A stretch of DNA of 64,000 nt from Cellulomonas sp. APG4 (GTDB lineage: Bacteria > Actinomycetota > Actinomycetes > Actinomycetales > Cellulomonadaceae), in contig NZ_JAACYI010000001.1 in assembly GCF_009996735.1 (NCBI RefSeq), forward strand, positions 8,522-72,521, written 5' to 3'. Within the stretch, counting starts at the first letter, position 1; every line of letters begins with the position of its first letter. Below, one piece after another: positions 32,760 through 44,114 of the stretch. The notes under the pieces are model-generated. The model saw only the letters and a program-made list of their open reading frames with translations, made no database searches and was not told the DNA's origin. Made by a program: the position numbers and the translations under genes.

Positions 32760-33056
32760 ATGTCGTTCCAGGCCTACCTCGACGCCGTCGAGAAGAAGAC
32801 GGGGCTGACCCCGCGCGAGTTGCTCGCCGTCGCGCGGCAGAAGGGCTTCGACGCGCCGTCGACCAAGGCCGGCGAGGTGGTCGCGTGGCTCGCGGAGGAC
32901 TACGGCGTGGGTCGCGGGCACGCGATGGCGTTCTGGCACGTGCTGCGCAACGGCGCGCAGATCAGCACGAAGCACGTGGGCTCCGCGGGCTCGCACCGTG
33001 ACGAGTCCGACACCCTGTGGCTCGACGGCGCCGCGAACCGCCCCGCGGGTTCCTGA
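32760..33056 (+). CDS. Small DUF4287-type protein
   Basis: 98 residues beginning MSFQAYLDAVEKKTGLTPRE, with a helical body (VAWLAEDYGVGRGHAMAFWHVL) typical of the DUF4287 group of small proteins with unknown role. The ATG at 32760 follows GAGAGGA. The region after about residue 65 is polar and probably disordered. Its closest neighbour on the same strand is the YyaL-type gene, 58 bp upstream. Confidence 0.85.
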   Translation: MSFQAYLDAVEKKTGLTPRELLAVARQKGFDAPSTKAGEVVAWLAEDYGVGRGHAMAFWHVLRNGAQISTKHVGSAGSHRDESDTLWLDGAANRPAGS

Positions 33057-33112
33057 GCCCACACCACCGCCACGCCCTGAACCCGCACCACCGGTCCACC
33101 GTGGACCCAGCC

Positions 33113-33219
33113 CGGTGTGGAGCGTTTCCGGGGGCGACACGCCGGTGGACCCGGCGGGAACGCTCCACACCGGCCGGGAACGCTCCACTCAGGTCGAGAA
33201 CACTCCACACCGGCCAGGA
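33113..33219. repeat. Dispersed intergenic inverted repeat, family B, copy 2
   Basis: CGGTGTGGAGCGTTTCC, spacer with GCGACACGCCGG, then GGGAACGCTCCACACCGG, followed by two or three more degenerate direct copies of the right arm (to about 33219). It matches the element at 14821-14896 in arms, spacer word and layout. It fills most of the 33057-33282 gap; the rest shows nothing. Confidence 0.85.
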
Positions 33220-33282
33220 ACACCCCGCACGCCGCCGACGGTCCACACAGCGCAGGCAGCAGAGGGCTGACAGAGTGGTGGG

Positions 33283-34053
33283 ATGAGCAGCGCGGGGGTC
33301 GTGGCACCGTCCTGGAACCTCGCGATCGCCGTCGTCGTCCTGGTGCTCGTGGCCGTGGCTGCGGTCGGCGCGGCACGGCTCGACCTGCGCCGCGCGATCC
33401 TCACCGCGGCCGGCCGGGCGACCGTCCAGCTCGCCGTGATCTCGGCGCTGCTGGTCGCGGTGCTCGGCTCGGTGTGGCTCACGTTCGCCTACCTCGCCGT
33501 GATGCTGACCGTGGCCGCCCTGACCGCCGCGGGCAGGCTGGGCCTGCCTCGCGTGCGCCCGTGGACCGTGCTGCCGATCGCGGCGGGCGCCCTGCCCACG
33601 GCCGCCGTCGTGCTCGCGTCGGGCGCCGTGCCGTGGGCACCCGAGAGCATCCTGCCGGTGGTGGGCATCCTGCTGGGCGGCGCGATGACCGCGACCACGC
33701 TCGCCGGCCGGCGCATGACCGACACCCTCGAGCAGCGGCACGGTGAGTACGAGGCCGCGCTCGCCGTCGGCCTCGAGCCGTGCCCCGCCGCGCTCGAGAT
33801 CGCCCGGCCCTCCGCGGGCCTCGCGCTCGTCCCGCCGCTCGACCAGACCCGCACGGTCGGCCTCGTCACGCTGCCCGGCGCGTTCGTCGGTGTGCTGCTG
33901 GGCGGCGGCTCGCCCGCCGAGGCGGGGGCCGCACAGCTGCTCGTGCTCGTGGGCCTGCTCGCGGCCGAGGCCCTCGCGGTGCTCGTGACGATCCAGCTGG
34001 TCGCGCGGCGCCGCCTGCTCTCGCCCTCGCTCGTGGCGCGCCTGCCCACCTGA
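33283..34053 (+). CDS. UPF0014 (FetB/YbbM-type) ABC permease
   Basis: 256 residues, about seven membrane helices. Signatures of the UPF0014 family: GRATVQLAVISALLV, VGILLGGAMTATTLAGRRM, GLEPCPAALEIARPSAGLALVPPLDQTRTVGLVTLPGAFVG. In E. coli FetAB the homologue exports iron with the ATPase FetA. No ATPase gene is visible on either side, so the partner must lie elsewhere. A CAGAGT box 6 bp before the ATG suggests a leaderless transcript. Confidence 0.88.
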   Translation: MSSAGVVAPSWNLAIAVVVLVLVAVAAVGAARLDLRRAILTAAGRATVQLAVISALLVAVLGSVWLTFAYLAVMLTVAALTAAGRLGLPRVRPWTVLPIAAGALPTAAVVLASGAVPWAPESILPVVGILLGGAMTATTLAGRRMTDTLEQRHGEYEAALAVGLEPCPAALEIARPSAGLALVPPLDQTRTVGLVTLPGAFVGVLLGGGSPAEAGAAQLLVLVGLLAAEALAVLVTIQLVARRRLLSPSLVARLPT

Positions 34054-34066
34054 GCCTCCTGCGGCC

Positions 34067-34108
34067 GTTCTCACAGCGCCCGACGACGCTGTTCTCACAG
34101 CGCCCGAC
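34067..34108. repeat. 18-bp direct repeat in 24-bp period
   Basis: GTTCTCACAGCGCCCGAC occurs at 34067-34084 and again at 34091-34108, just after the UPF0014 permease stop. No function is apparent. Confidence 0.85.
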
Positions 34109-34138
34109 AGCGCGGCGTGCGGACAAGGTTCCGTGGCG

Positions 34139-34181
34139 GTAACACCGGCCGTCGCCGGGTGAAACACCCGCTTCCTAGCGT
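34139..34181 (+). promoter_or_regulatory. Candidate narK promoter with GlnR-like half-sites
   Basis: GTAAC at 34139-34143 and GAAAC at 34161-34165 are 22 bp apart, followed by a TAGCGT -10 at 34176-34181 and the ATG at 34216. GlnR boxes in actinobacteria use GTnAC and GAAAC half-sites, but the 11-bp-spaced middle half-site is missing, so this is tentative. Confidence 0.3.
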
Positions 34182-34215
34182 CGGGGCACCCGCTCGCCAG
34201 GACGCAGGAGGCACC

Positions 34216-35610
34216 ATGACCGTCACCCGACCAGGCACAACGACGACGACGTCGGCCCCGCCCACCGCGCCTGCGGGCACGACCGAGACCGCGACCGCAC
34301 CGCACGTCGTCGTCCGCCGGGGTCGGTGGATCGACCGGTGGGACCCCGAGGACGTCGCGACCTGGGAGGCCGAGGGCCGGCGGATCGCGCGCCGCAACCT
34401 CTACCCCTCGATCTTCGCCGAGTTCCTGGGCTTCGCGGTGTGGGCGTCGTGGAGCATCGTCGTGCCGCAGCTGTCACGCGTGGGCTTCGCGCTCACCGTC
34501 GACCAGCAGTTCTGGCTCATCGCGATCCCGGCGCTCGTCGGCGCCACCCTGCGGATCCCGTACACGTTCGCCGTCCCGCGCTTCGGCGGGCGCAACTGGA
34601 CGATCGTCTCGGCCCTGCTGCTCCTGCTGCCGGCGAGCGCGCTCGCCTACGTGGTGACCGACCCGACCACGCCGTTCGGGATGCTCCTGGTGGTCGCGGC
34701 GCTCGCCGGGCTGGGCGGGGGCAACTTCGCCTCGTCGATGGCCAACATCTCGTTCTTCTACCCCGAGCGCGAGAAGGGCAAGGCGCTGGGCCTCAACGCC
34801 GCGGGCGGCAACATCGGCACGGCCGCCGTGCAGCTCGCGGTGCCGCTGGTGATCGTCGCGGGCGCCGGTCTGGCCCTCGAGCGCGCCGGGCTGATGTTCA
34901 TCCCGCTGATCCTGCTCGCGGCGTTCCTCGCGGCCACGCGCATGCACAACCTGAGCGGCGCCCGCGCGGACTACAAGGCGTTCGGCGCCGCCGTGCACAA
35001 CCGGCACACCTGGATCATCTCGTTCCTCTACATCGGGACGTTCGGCAGCTTCATCGGCTACTCGGGCGCGTTCCCGACGCTGCTCGCGGGGCAGTTCCCG
35101 CAGGTCACGCTCTCGCTCGCGTTCCTCGGCGCGCTCGTGGGCTCGCTCGCCCGTCCCGCGGGCGGGATCCTCGCCGACAAGCTGGGCGGTGCACGCGTGA
35201 CCATCGCGTCCTTCGCGACCATGGCGTTGGGCGCCGTCGGCGCGGTGCTCGCGCTCCAGCGCGGCAGCTTCGCGCTGTTCTTCGGTTCGTTCCTGGTGCT
35301 GTTCGTCGCGACGGGCGTGGGCAACGGCTCGACCTACCGGATGATCCCCGCGGTCTTCCAGGTGGGCGCGACGACGCCCGAGCGCGCCGCGCGGGCCCGC
35401 AAGGCCGCGGCGGGATGCATCGGGATCGCCGGCGCGATCGGTGCCTTCGGCGGGTTCCTCATCCCGCGCGGCTTCGCGGTCTCGAACAGCGCCGCCGGGT
35501 CGCTCGAGCCGGCGCTGTGGGCGTTCGTCGGGATGTACGTGCTCATGGGCGCCGTCACCTGGTGGGTCTACCGCCGCCGCGGCGCTGTGCTGAGCGCGGC
35601 GGGCATCTGA
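34216..35610 (+). CDS. narK: NarK-type nitrate/nitrite transporter (MFS)
   Basis: 464 residues. A Thr/Ala-rich N-terminal extension of about 40 residues precedes WDPEDVATWEAEGRRIARRNLYPSIFAEFLGFAVW, the start of NarK-family proteins, and 12 membrane helices. The two nitrate signature motifs are present: GLGGGNFASSMANISFFYPEREKG and the later GVGNGSTYRMIP. It is followed 1 bp later by the nitrate reductase gene, so nitrate uptake for assimilation is the likely role. A good CAGGAGG ribosome site precedes the ATG. Confidence 0.94.
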   Translation: MTVTRPGTTTTTSAPPTAPAGTTETATAPHVVVRRGRWIDRWDPEDVATWEAEGRRIARRNLYPSIFAEFLGFAVWASWSIVVPQLSRVGFALTVDQQFWLIAIPALVGATLRIPYTFAVPRFGGRNWTIVSALLLLLPASALAYVVTDPTTPFGMLLVVAALAGLGGGNFASSMANISFFYPEREKGKALGLNAAGGNIGTAAVQLAVPLVIVAGAGLALERAGLMFIPLILLAAFLAATRMHNLSGARADYKAFGAAVHNRHTWIISFLYIGTFGSFIGYSGAFPTLLAGQFPQVTLSLAFLGALVGSLARPAGGILADKLGGARVTIASFATMALGAVGAVLALQRGSFALFFGSFLVLFVATGVGNGSTYRMIPAVFQVGATTPERAARARKAAAGCIGIAGAIGAFGGFLIPRGFAVSNSAAGSLEPALWAFVGMYVLMGAVTWWVYRRRGAVLSAAGI

Positions 35611-35611
35611 C

Positions 35612-37794
<2,183 letters not shown>

Positions 37795-37795
<1 letters not shown>

Positions 37796-39423
37796 TGCGT
37801 GTCGTCGTCGTCGGGAACGGCATGGTCGGGTCGAGGTTCGTGGAGGATCTGCGGGCGCGTGCACCCCAGGCCGAGATCACGGTGGTGGGCGCCGAGGAGT
37901 ACGAGCCGTACAACCGCGTGCTGCTGAGCGAGGTGGTCGCGGGTGCCGTGGGAGTCGCATCGATCACCCTGCCCACCTCCGACGTCGACGGTGTGCGGGT
38001 GCTGCGCGGGACCAGCGCGACCGCGCTCGACCGCACGCGCCGCGTGCTCGTCCTCGACTCAGGCGAGGAGCTCCCCTACGACCACCTGGTCCTCGCCACC
38101 GGGGCGCGGGCACGCATCCCGTCGGTCCCCGGTCTCGAGCGGCTCCCCGCCGGCGTGCATCCGCTGCGCTCCCTGGACGACGCCCGCGAGATCGTGGCGG
38201 CGACCGTCAACACGCGCCGGGCGCTGGTGCTGGGCGGCGGGGTGCTCGGGCTCGAGGTCGCGTGCGGACTCCGGCGCCGCGGCCTCGCCGTGACGCTCGT
38301 GCACGGCGGCCCGCACGTCATGGACCGGCAGCTGGGCGACGGTGCGGGCGCGGCGGCGCTCGCCGGGCTCACGCGGCTCGGGATCGAGCAGCGCACCGGC
38401 GTCGTCGCGGCGGAGGTGCACGTGTCGACCTTCGGGACGGCGGCCACGTGGGGCGCCCCGGACGGAGCGACGGCGGACGTGGCGACGACGGACACCGGTG
38501 CTGTCTCCCGGCGCGTGACCGGCGTGCGCCTGACCGACGGCAGCACCGTCGCCGCAGACCTGCTCATCCTGACGGCGGGCACGGTGCCCGACGTCGACCT
38601 TGCCGAGCGCGCGGGCCTCGAGGTGCGCCGGGGCGTCGTCGTCGACGCGGACCTGACCACGGCGGACCGGGCGGTCCACGCGATCGGCGACTGCGCCGAG
38701 CCGCCCGAGGGCGGCACCGGGCTGATCGCGCAGGGTTGGGAGCAGTCGCGCAGGCTCGCCGCGGTGCTCGCGGGCGCCGACGCACCGACGTCGTCGCCCC
38801 TCGGCGGCACCGACGTCGTGCGGCTCAAGGCCCACGGCCTCGACGTCGTCGCCATGGGCGCGCCGGTGGCCGGGGCACGCACCGTGACGCTGAGCGACCC
38901 CGCCGCGGGCCGGCACGTCGAGGTGTCCGTGGCGGACGGCGCCGTCGTCGCGGTCGCCTGCGTCGGGGCCCCCGAGGTGGGAGCCGACCTGACCACCGCC
39001 TACACCCGGGCCACGCCCGTCCCGGCCGACCCCGCGCAGCTGCTCCTCCGGCCCGTCCGCGGCGCGGCGACGACGGCCGAGCCGTCACCCACCCTCATGC
39101 CGGACCGCGCCACCGTCTGCCGCTGCAACGGCGTCACCAAGGGTGACATCGTCCGCTGCTGGGAGCACGGCGCGCGCTCGACGGACGACGTCGCCCGGGC
39201 CACACGGGCCACCACCGGCTGCGGCGGCTGCACCGAGGCGGTCTGCGGCCTCGTCGACTGGCTCGCCAAGGCGTCGCCCGACCCGTCGGCCGGGGCGCCT
39301 CACTCCAGGACGGCGAACGGCGCCCAGCCTGCGAGCACGTCACCCGCGGCGGTCACGTTGAGCGAGCCCGTGCCGTCGGGCAGCGGCACGGCCCAGCGGC
39401 GCGTGCCGTCGTCGAGGTCGTAG
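37795..39423 (+). CDS. nasB: FAD/[2Fe-2S] electron-transfer subunit of nitrate reductase (NasB/NirB-N type)
   Basis: 542 residues. N-terminal pyridine-nucleotide disulphide oxidoreductase fold: FAD motif VVVVGNGMVGSRFVE, NAD motif ALVLGGGVLGLEVACGLRRRG, and FAD motif AVHAIGDCAE; C-terminal BFD-like [2Fe-2S] domain with CRCNGVTKGDIV and CGGC. This is the NirB/NasB N-terminal part without siroheme domains, so it probably passes NAD(P)H electrons to the adjacent reductase and is not a nitrite reductase. The last about 41 codons (from 39300) overlap the convergent PQQ-like gene and look like read-through tail. Confidence 0.88.
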
Positions 39424-40805
39424 GCGGCGGCGCGGTAGCCGTCCGCCGCGTCGTACTCGAGCAGGGCGACACGGACGCCGTCGGTCACCGGCACCAGGTC
39501 GTGGAGGCTGAGCAGCGGGTCACGCGGCAGGCTCCACGCCTGCGCACCGGTGCGCAGGTCGACCGCGACGTGCGCGTCCTCGGTCTCGAGCAGCAGCCGG
39601 TCGCCCAGGCGCAGCAGCGCGCGGGAGACGGCCGGGCGCTCCCACAGCGTGCGGCCCGCGCGCACGTCGACCGCCCGCAGCCGATCCGCGTCCGTGACGA
39701 GCACGACGCCGTCACCCGCCGACGCGCCGACCGACGCCGAGCCGTCAGCAGCGACCGAGTCGTCGACGAGGACGGGCACGGGCCCGCCGGGGAGCTCGGC
39801 GCCCGCCCGCCCCGCGGCGTCGAACCACGTCGACGAGCGCTGCGACGTCGCGAGCACGAACCCTCCGGCGGCCGGTGCCGCGATCGCCTCCGCACCTGGC
39901 TCGCCGCCGCGCGCGGCCAGCACCGCGCCGTCGTCGGCGTCGAGCGCGGCGGCCACCGAGCCGCCCACCAGCACGAGGTCGCCGTGCGCACCGACGCGTA
40001 CGCCGCGCGCACCCTCGGCGGGCACGACGTCGCGGAGCTCGGCACTCCAGCGCACCTCGCCGGTCGCCGTGTCGGAACGCCGCACGAGCACGTCGGAGCC
40101 GTCGACCGCTGCCCGCACCAGGTCGTCGTCGACCATGGTCCACGCGTCGCCCGCACCGACCTCGCGCACCGTCGTGCCGTCGTCCGCGTCGAGCACCAGC
40201 AGGCCGGCGCGCACCTCGCACACCAGCAGTGCGCCGTCACGCGTCGCGTGGGGGCAGCTCGCGTAGCCGTCGGGCACGGCCCGGGTCCACCGCAGCGCGC
40301 CGTCGGCGAGGGCACGCGCCTCGATCGTGTCGGACGACGCCGCGGGGCGCGCGATCACGACGTCGCCCGCCCACGAGACAAGCAGCCCGCCGCGCCACCG
40401 CTCGACCGGCGGCTCACGCAGCGGGCCGGCGACGTACGGCACGTCGTCGTACGCGGCCACCCGCGCGTCGTAGCGAGCGGCCTGCGCCCACTCGACCAGC
40501 CCACCTCCGCCGATGAGGGCCACCAGAAGCGCAAGCGCGACGAGCGTCCCGCGTCGCGGGCGGGGCCATGGGCGCCTCGTCGAACGGCCCGGATCGCCCG
40601 GGCGCGGATCCCCGTCCGCGTTCGGCCTGCCGTCCGGCTGCGGCGCGCCACCCCGGCCCGTCCAGCCCTGGCCCGCCCGGCCTCGGCCTGCGCCGCCTCG
40701 GCCTGCGTCGCCCCGGTCTGCGTCCTGCTCGCCGACCGCGACCGGTCCGGATCCCGCAGGGGCGCGCGCGTCGCCGTCGTCGTCGACCAGCTCGACGCCG
40801 ACCAT
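39300..40805 (-). CDS. Membrane-anchored PQQ-like beta-propeller protein
   Basis: About 501 residues from an ATG at 40803-40805 (a longer frame runs upstream but crosses an intergenic repeat). A polar Gly/Arg-rich cytosolic stretch of about 80 residues is followed by one membrane helix (GTLVALALLVALIGGGGLVEW) and then outward-facing beta-propeller repeats with blade motifs such as DADDGTTVREVG, DTATGEVRWSAEL, DVRAGRTLWERP and DLRTGAQAWSLP. No quinone-dehydrogenase catalytic residues are seen. Similar proteins are scaffold or BamB-like. Its 3' end overlaps the nitrate electron-transfer gene by 124 bp. Confidence 0.78.
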   Translation of the reverse strand: MVGVELVDDDGDARAPAGSGPVAVGEQDADRGDAGRGGAGRGRAGQGWTGRGGAPQPDGRPNADGDPRPGDPGRSTRRPWPRPRRGTLVALALLVALIGGGGLVEWAQAARYDARVAAYDDVPYVAGPLREPPVERWRGGLLVSWAGDVVIARPAASSDTIEARALADGALRWTRAVPDGYASCPHATRDGALLVCEVRAGLLVLDADDGTTVREVGAGDAWTMVDDDLVRAAVDGSDVLVRRSDTATGEVRWSAELRDVVPAEGARGVRVGAHGDLVLVGGSVAAALDADDGAVLAARGGEPGAEAIAAPAAGGFVLATSQRSSTWFDAAGRAGAELPGGPVPVLVDDSVAADGSASVGASAGDGVVLVTDADRLRAVDVRAGRTLWERPAVSRALLRLGDRLLLETEDAHVAVDLRTGAQAWSLPRDPLLSLHDLVPVTDGVRVALLEYDAADGYRAAAYDLDDGTRRWAVPLPDGTGSLNVTAAGDVLAGWAPFAVLE

Positions 40806-41107
40806 CTCACCCGTCTCGCCCGACCCGCGCCCCACACCTGACCCTAAGCCGCCCACTCCCCCGCGTCCTCGGCTCGCCCCCACCCCGGGCCCGCCCCGAC
40901 CCCCAACCACCGCGAGTTCGCACCGGCGCACCGAGTTCGCATCCGCCCAGGTGCGAACTCGGTGCGCGAGTGCGAACTCGGCGGGCGGGCGCTTGGGGGG
41001 CCCGGGTGGGGGTGGGCGTGGGGCTGCGCGTGCCATTCGTCCCAGGTGTGGTGACGCTGGCCCGCCGATGATGGGGTGGGCAGCGAGCCCGACCTGGGAG
41101 GGGTGGC
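40806..41107. other. Intergenic region with family A repeat
   Basis: 302 bp between the divergent PQQ-like and flavoprotein genes. It contains the inverted repeat at 40911-40980 and a GGGAGGGG ribosome site just before the ATG at 41108. No convincing -10/-35 pair was recognised. Confidence 0.6.
40911..40980. repeat. Dispersed intergenic inverted repeat, family A, copy 2
   Basis: CGCGAGTTCGCACCGGCGC and CACCGAGTTCGCA on the left mirror GGTGCGAACTCGGTGCGCG and GTGCGAACTCG on the right. The left half is nearly identical to 12257-12290, and the full layout matches that element. Confidence 0.85.
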
Positions 41108-42199
41108 ATGGGACAGCGTGTAGTGGTCGTGGGTGGCGGGTACGGCGGGGCGAGCCTCGCACGGCGGCTCGACGAGCACGTCGAGGTGGTGCTGGTCGAG
41201 CCCAAGGACGCGTTCGTGCACGCGTCGGCCGCGCTGCGCGTCGTCGTCGACCCCGCGTGGGAGGAGCGCGTCTTCCTCCCGCTCGACCGGCTGCTCACCC
41301 ACGGCCGGGTGGTCCACGACTGGGCGCGCCTGGTGACCGACGGTCGCGTGCACCTGTCGGCGGGCGAGGCGATCGACGCCGACGTCCTGGTGCTCGCGAC
41401 CGGCACCGGCTACCCGTTCCCCGCCAAGTTCCTCGAGGACAGGACCGACCTCGCGCAGGCCCGCCTGGCACGCCTGCGCGCGGACCTCGAGCGCTGCGAG
41501 CGCGTGATGATCGTGGGCGGCGGTCCCGTGGGCCTCGAGCTCGCGGGCGAGCTCACCGCGGCGGTCCCCGGGTTGGGCGTCACGGTGGTCGACCGCGAGC
41601 CCGACGTGCTGATGGCGGGCGACTACCTGCCCGAGCTGCGCACCACCGTCCGCGAACAGCTCGCGGCTCGCGGCGTGGACTTCGTGCTCGGCGCACCTCT
41701 GGGCTACCTGCCCATGCAGGACGTCGGCCTGTACGCACCGTTCTCGGTCGAGACGACGGCGGGCACGCGGATCGACGCGCAGATGTGGTTCCGGGCGTAC
41801 GGGTCGCGCGCCCAGACCGACTACCTCGACACGCGCCTCGCGTCGCTGCGGCACTACGACGGCACGCTGCCGGTGACCGAGCACCTGACCGTGCGCGGCT
41901 ACGACAGGCTGTTCGCGATCGGCGACATCAGCGACGTGCGCGAGTCCAAGCGTGCGAGCGCCGCGATGGACCACGCCGAGGTGGTCGCGACGAACGTCCT
42001 CGACGTCCTCGCCGGGCGGGCCCCGAGCGCGACCTACACGCCCGCCCGCGAGCGCATCGTGCTGCCTCTCGGCCCCGAGGGCGGCGCGTCGCAGCTCGAG
42101 GGAGAGCACGGTCGCGTCGTCGTCGGCCCCGTGCAGACGAGCGAGATCAAGGGCCGCGACCTGTTCAGCACCGCGATCGCGGAGCTCTTCAACCGCTGA
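41108..42199 (+). CDS. FAD-dependent NAD(P)H oxidoreductase (NDH-2/AIF-like)
   Basis: 363 residues. FAD-binding VVVVGGGYGGASLARRLDE, NAD-binding VMIVGGGPVGLELAGELTA, and FAD motif RLFAIGDISDV; fold of type II NADH dehydrogenases and AIFM2/FSP1-like proteins. No C-terminal membrane helix is obvious, though the tail EIKGRDLFSTAIAELF could be amphipathic. The electron acceptor is unknown, probably quinone by family analogy. Confidence 0.85.
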   Translation: MGQRVVVVGGGYGGASLARRLDEHVEVVLVEPKDAFVHASAALRVVVDPAWEERVFLPLDRLLTHGRVVHDWARLVTDGRVHLSAGEAIDADVLVLATGTGYPFPAKFLEDRTDLAQARLARLRADLERCERVMIVGGGPVGLELAGELTAAVPGLGVTVVDREPDVLMAGDYLPELRTTVREQLAARGVDFVLGAPLGYLPMQDVGLYAPFSVETTAGTRIDAQMWFRAYGSRAQTDYLDTRLASLRHYDGTLPVTEHLTVRGYDRLFAIGDISDVRESKRASAAMDHAEVVATNVLDVLAGRAPSATYTPARERIVLPLGPEGGASQLEGEHGRVVVGPVQTSEIKGRDLFSTAIAELFNR

Positions 42200-42222
42200 G
42201 GACCAGCCGCTGCCGCCGCTCG

Positions 42223-43350
42223 TCAGATGGTCGGGAGCGCTGCCCGGGCCGGACCCGGCTCTTCGTCGGCCGCCTCGAGGAGGTCGACGACCACCGAGCG
42301 GAGCAGGAGCACGAGGCCCTGCGCCTGCAGGTCCGCCGAGTCGACGCGGTAGGGGTCCATGCCGCCCGCCACGCTACGGAGGTGCTCGCGTGCGACCGCG
42401 GTGTCGGCACCCGACGACAGCGCGCGCCCGAGGCGGTCGACACCGTCGGCCAGGTCCTCGAGGAGCTCCGGGAGCGGGTCGAGCGCGGGCGTGCCGACCA
42501 CGAGCTGCGCCCGACGAGCCACGACCCGGGCCGTGCGCATCGCCCGGTCCACCGCGACGGCCGACGCGAGCAGCCGGGCGAGCTCGGGCAGGCGACGGCG
42601 GTGCGACGCGGAGACGCGCGCCGCGTGACGGGCGTCCTGCGCGACCGACCGCCAACGGTCGAGGGCGGGCCCCGACGTCCGCCCCCGCAGGAGCGCCTCC
42701 TCGACCTCCCCGGCGTCCGCCTCCCGCAGCCCGTGCCCGGTGAGCCGCAGCACCTGGGCCAGGGCGGAGCAGGACTCCCCGGCCAGTGCGTGCACCTCGC
42801 GGCGCGGGTCCTGCGGCGAGAGCGCCGCGACGACGAGCGCGACGGCGCCACCGACGAGGGCGTCGGTCCAGCGGGTGACCGCCGAGCCGACCTGCGCCGC
42901 GGGCAGCCCGACGATGACGATCGCCTGCACGCCGGCCTGCGTCGCGAGCAGGTCGCCCCGGTCGACGACGCGCGCGACGAGCGCCGCGACGGCCAGGACG
43001 AGGCCGACCTGGAGCGCCCCGGCGCCGATGAGGTGCACGAGGAGGTCACCGAGGAGCACGCCGACGGCGACCCCGACCGCGAGCTCGCCGACCCGGCGCG
43101 GGCGGCGGTTGGCGCTGAAGCCGAGCGCCACCCACGCCGACACCGGCGCGAAGAACGGCGACGGGTGTCCGAGCACGTCGGCGGCCAGGAACCAGGCCGC
43201 CCCGGCTGCCAGCGAGGCGAGCAGCACCGGGACGAGAGCCACGCGCGCCCGTGCGAGCCCGTCACGCGCAGCGACGGCGACGCGGCGACGCATCACCGTC
43301 CACCGCCGCGGGACGGTGGACGCGGACGGGGGCGAGGAGCTGACACGCAC
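42223..43350 (-). CDS. FUSC-family (aromatic acid exporter-like) membrane protein
   Basis: 375 residues. N-terminal half has about six helices with the family motif FFAPVSAWVALGFSANRRPRRVGELAVGVAVGVLLGDLLVHLIG; the C-terminal half is a soluble helical domain. The FUSC family includes AaeB-like exporters of aromatic acids; the substrate here is unknown. The start is uncertain: GTG at 43350 or the ATG at 43293. Confidence 0.85.
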   Translation of the reverse strand: MRVSSSPPSASTVPRRWTVMRRRVAVAARDGLARARVALVPVLLASLAAGAAWFLAADVLGHPSPFFAPVSAWVALGFSANRRPRRVGELAVGVAVGVLLGDLLVHLIGAGALQVGLVLAVAALVARVVDRGDLLATQAGVQAIVIVGLPAAQVGSAVTRWTDALVGGAVALVVAALSPQDPRREVHALAGESCSALAQVLRLTGHGLREADAGEVEEALLRGRTSGPALDRWRSVAQDARHAARVSASHRRRLPELARLLASAVAVDRAMRTARVVARRAQLVVGTPALDPLPELLEDLADGVDRLGRALSSGADTAVAREHLRSVAGGMDPYRVDSADLQAQGLVLLLRSVVVDLLEAADEEPGPARAALPTI

Positions 43351-43475
43351 GGCCCCAGTCTCCCGCGCCGGCGTCTCCTGTGCCGACGACCGGGCACGTG
43401 CCCCGCCGGGATGACGATCGCCTGCGGCGAGGCGCCGGAGGGACCGCCGTCGCGACAGCGGGTCGGCGGGCTCGG

Positions 43476-44114
43476 TCAGGTGTCGCCGCGCAGCAGCTGG
43501 TCGAAGGGGGTCGGGTCGGCGAACGGGTCAGCGACCTGGCGCGGCTCGCGTGCCGCCACGAGCCCCGCGAGCTCCTCGGCCGCACGGTCGACGCGCGCCG
43601 CGAGGGGCGGGGTGCCGTCGCTCGCCGCGCGCCCGGCCGTGGCCCCGAAGTCCTCGGTCGCGCCGAACACAGCGGTCGGCACGGTCACCGCGCGCAGGTA
43701 GCTCAGCAGGGGCCGGACGGCGTGCTCGAGCGCGAGGGAGTGCCGCGGCGTCCCGGCCGTGGCCGCGATCAGCGTCGGCACCCCCGCGAGCGCGCCGTCG
43801 TCGATCACGTCGAAGAACGTCTTGAACAGGCCCGTGTACGAACCGCTGTAGACCGGGGTCACGGCGACGATCCCGTCGGCCGCCACCGTCGCGTCGAGCA
43901 CGCGCTGGAGCTCGGGCGTCGCGAATCCCGTGAGCAGCATGTTCGTGAGGTCGTGCGCGTGCTCGCGCAGCTCGACGACCGTGACCTCGACGGGCACCGA
44001 CCGGCTCGTGAGCGCCGCGACCGTGGCCTCGGTCAGGCGGTCGGCGAGCAGCCGCGTCGAGGACGGCTGGCTCATGCCGGCCGAGACGACGACGAGCCGG
44101 CGTGGGGCGCTCAT
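43476..44114 (-). CDS. FMN reductase partner of a luciferase-like monooxygenase (CE1759 type)
   Basis: 212 residues of the NADPH-dependent FMN reductase fold: VVVSAGMSQPSSTRLLADRLTEA, and the flavodoxin-like TPVYSGSYTGLFKTFFDVID. The gene overlaps the upstream luciferase-like monooxygenase by 4 bp, which is the known CE1758/CE1759 two-component arrangement: the reductase supplies FMNH2 to the oxygenase. The substrate of the pair is not known. Confidence 0.88.
   Translation of the reverse strand: MSAPRRLVVVSAGMSQPSSTRLLADRLTEATVAALTSRSVPVEVTVVELREHAHDLTNMLLTGFATPELQRVLDATVAADGIVAVTPVYSGSYTGLFKTFFDVIDDGALAGVPTLIAATAGTPRHSLALEHAVRPLLSYLRAVTVPTAVFGATEDFGATAGRAASDGTPPLAARVDRAAEELAGLVAAREPRQVADPFADPTPFDQLLRGDT

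Noticed and set aside
34139-34165. Full GlnR box before narK
   Set aside because: Two half-sites are present at two-turn spacing, but the intermediate half-site (34150-34154) does not match, so only a low-confidence candidate is listed.
40806-41162. N-terminal extension of the PQQ-like protein to an upstream start near 41162
   Set aside because: The extension crosses the family A repeat and the opposite gene's start and is Gly/Pro/Arg low-complexity; a start at 40805 is more likely.
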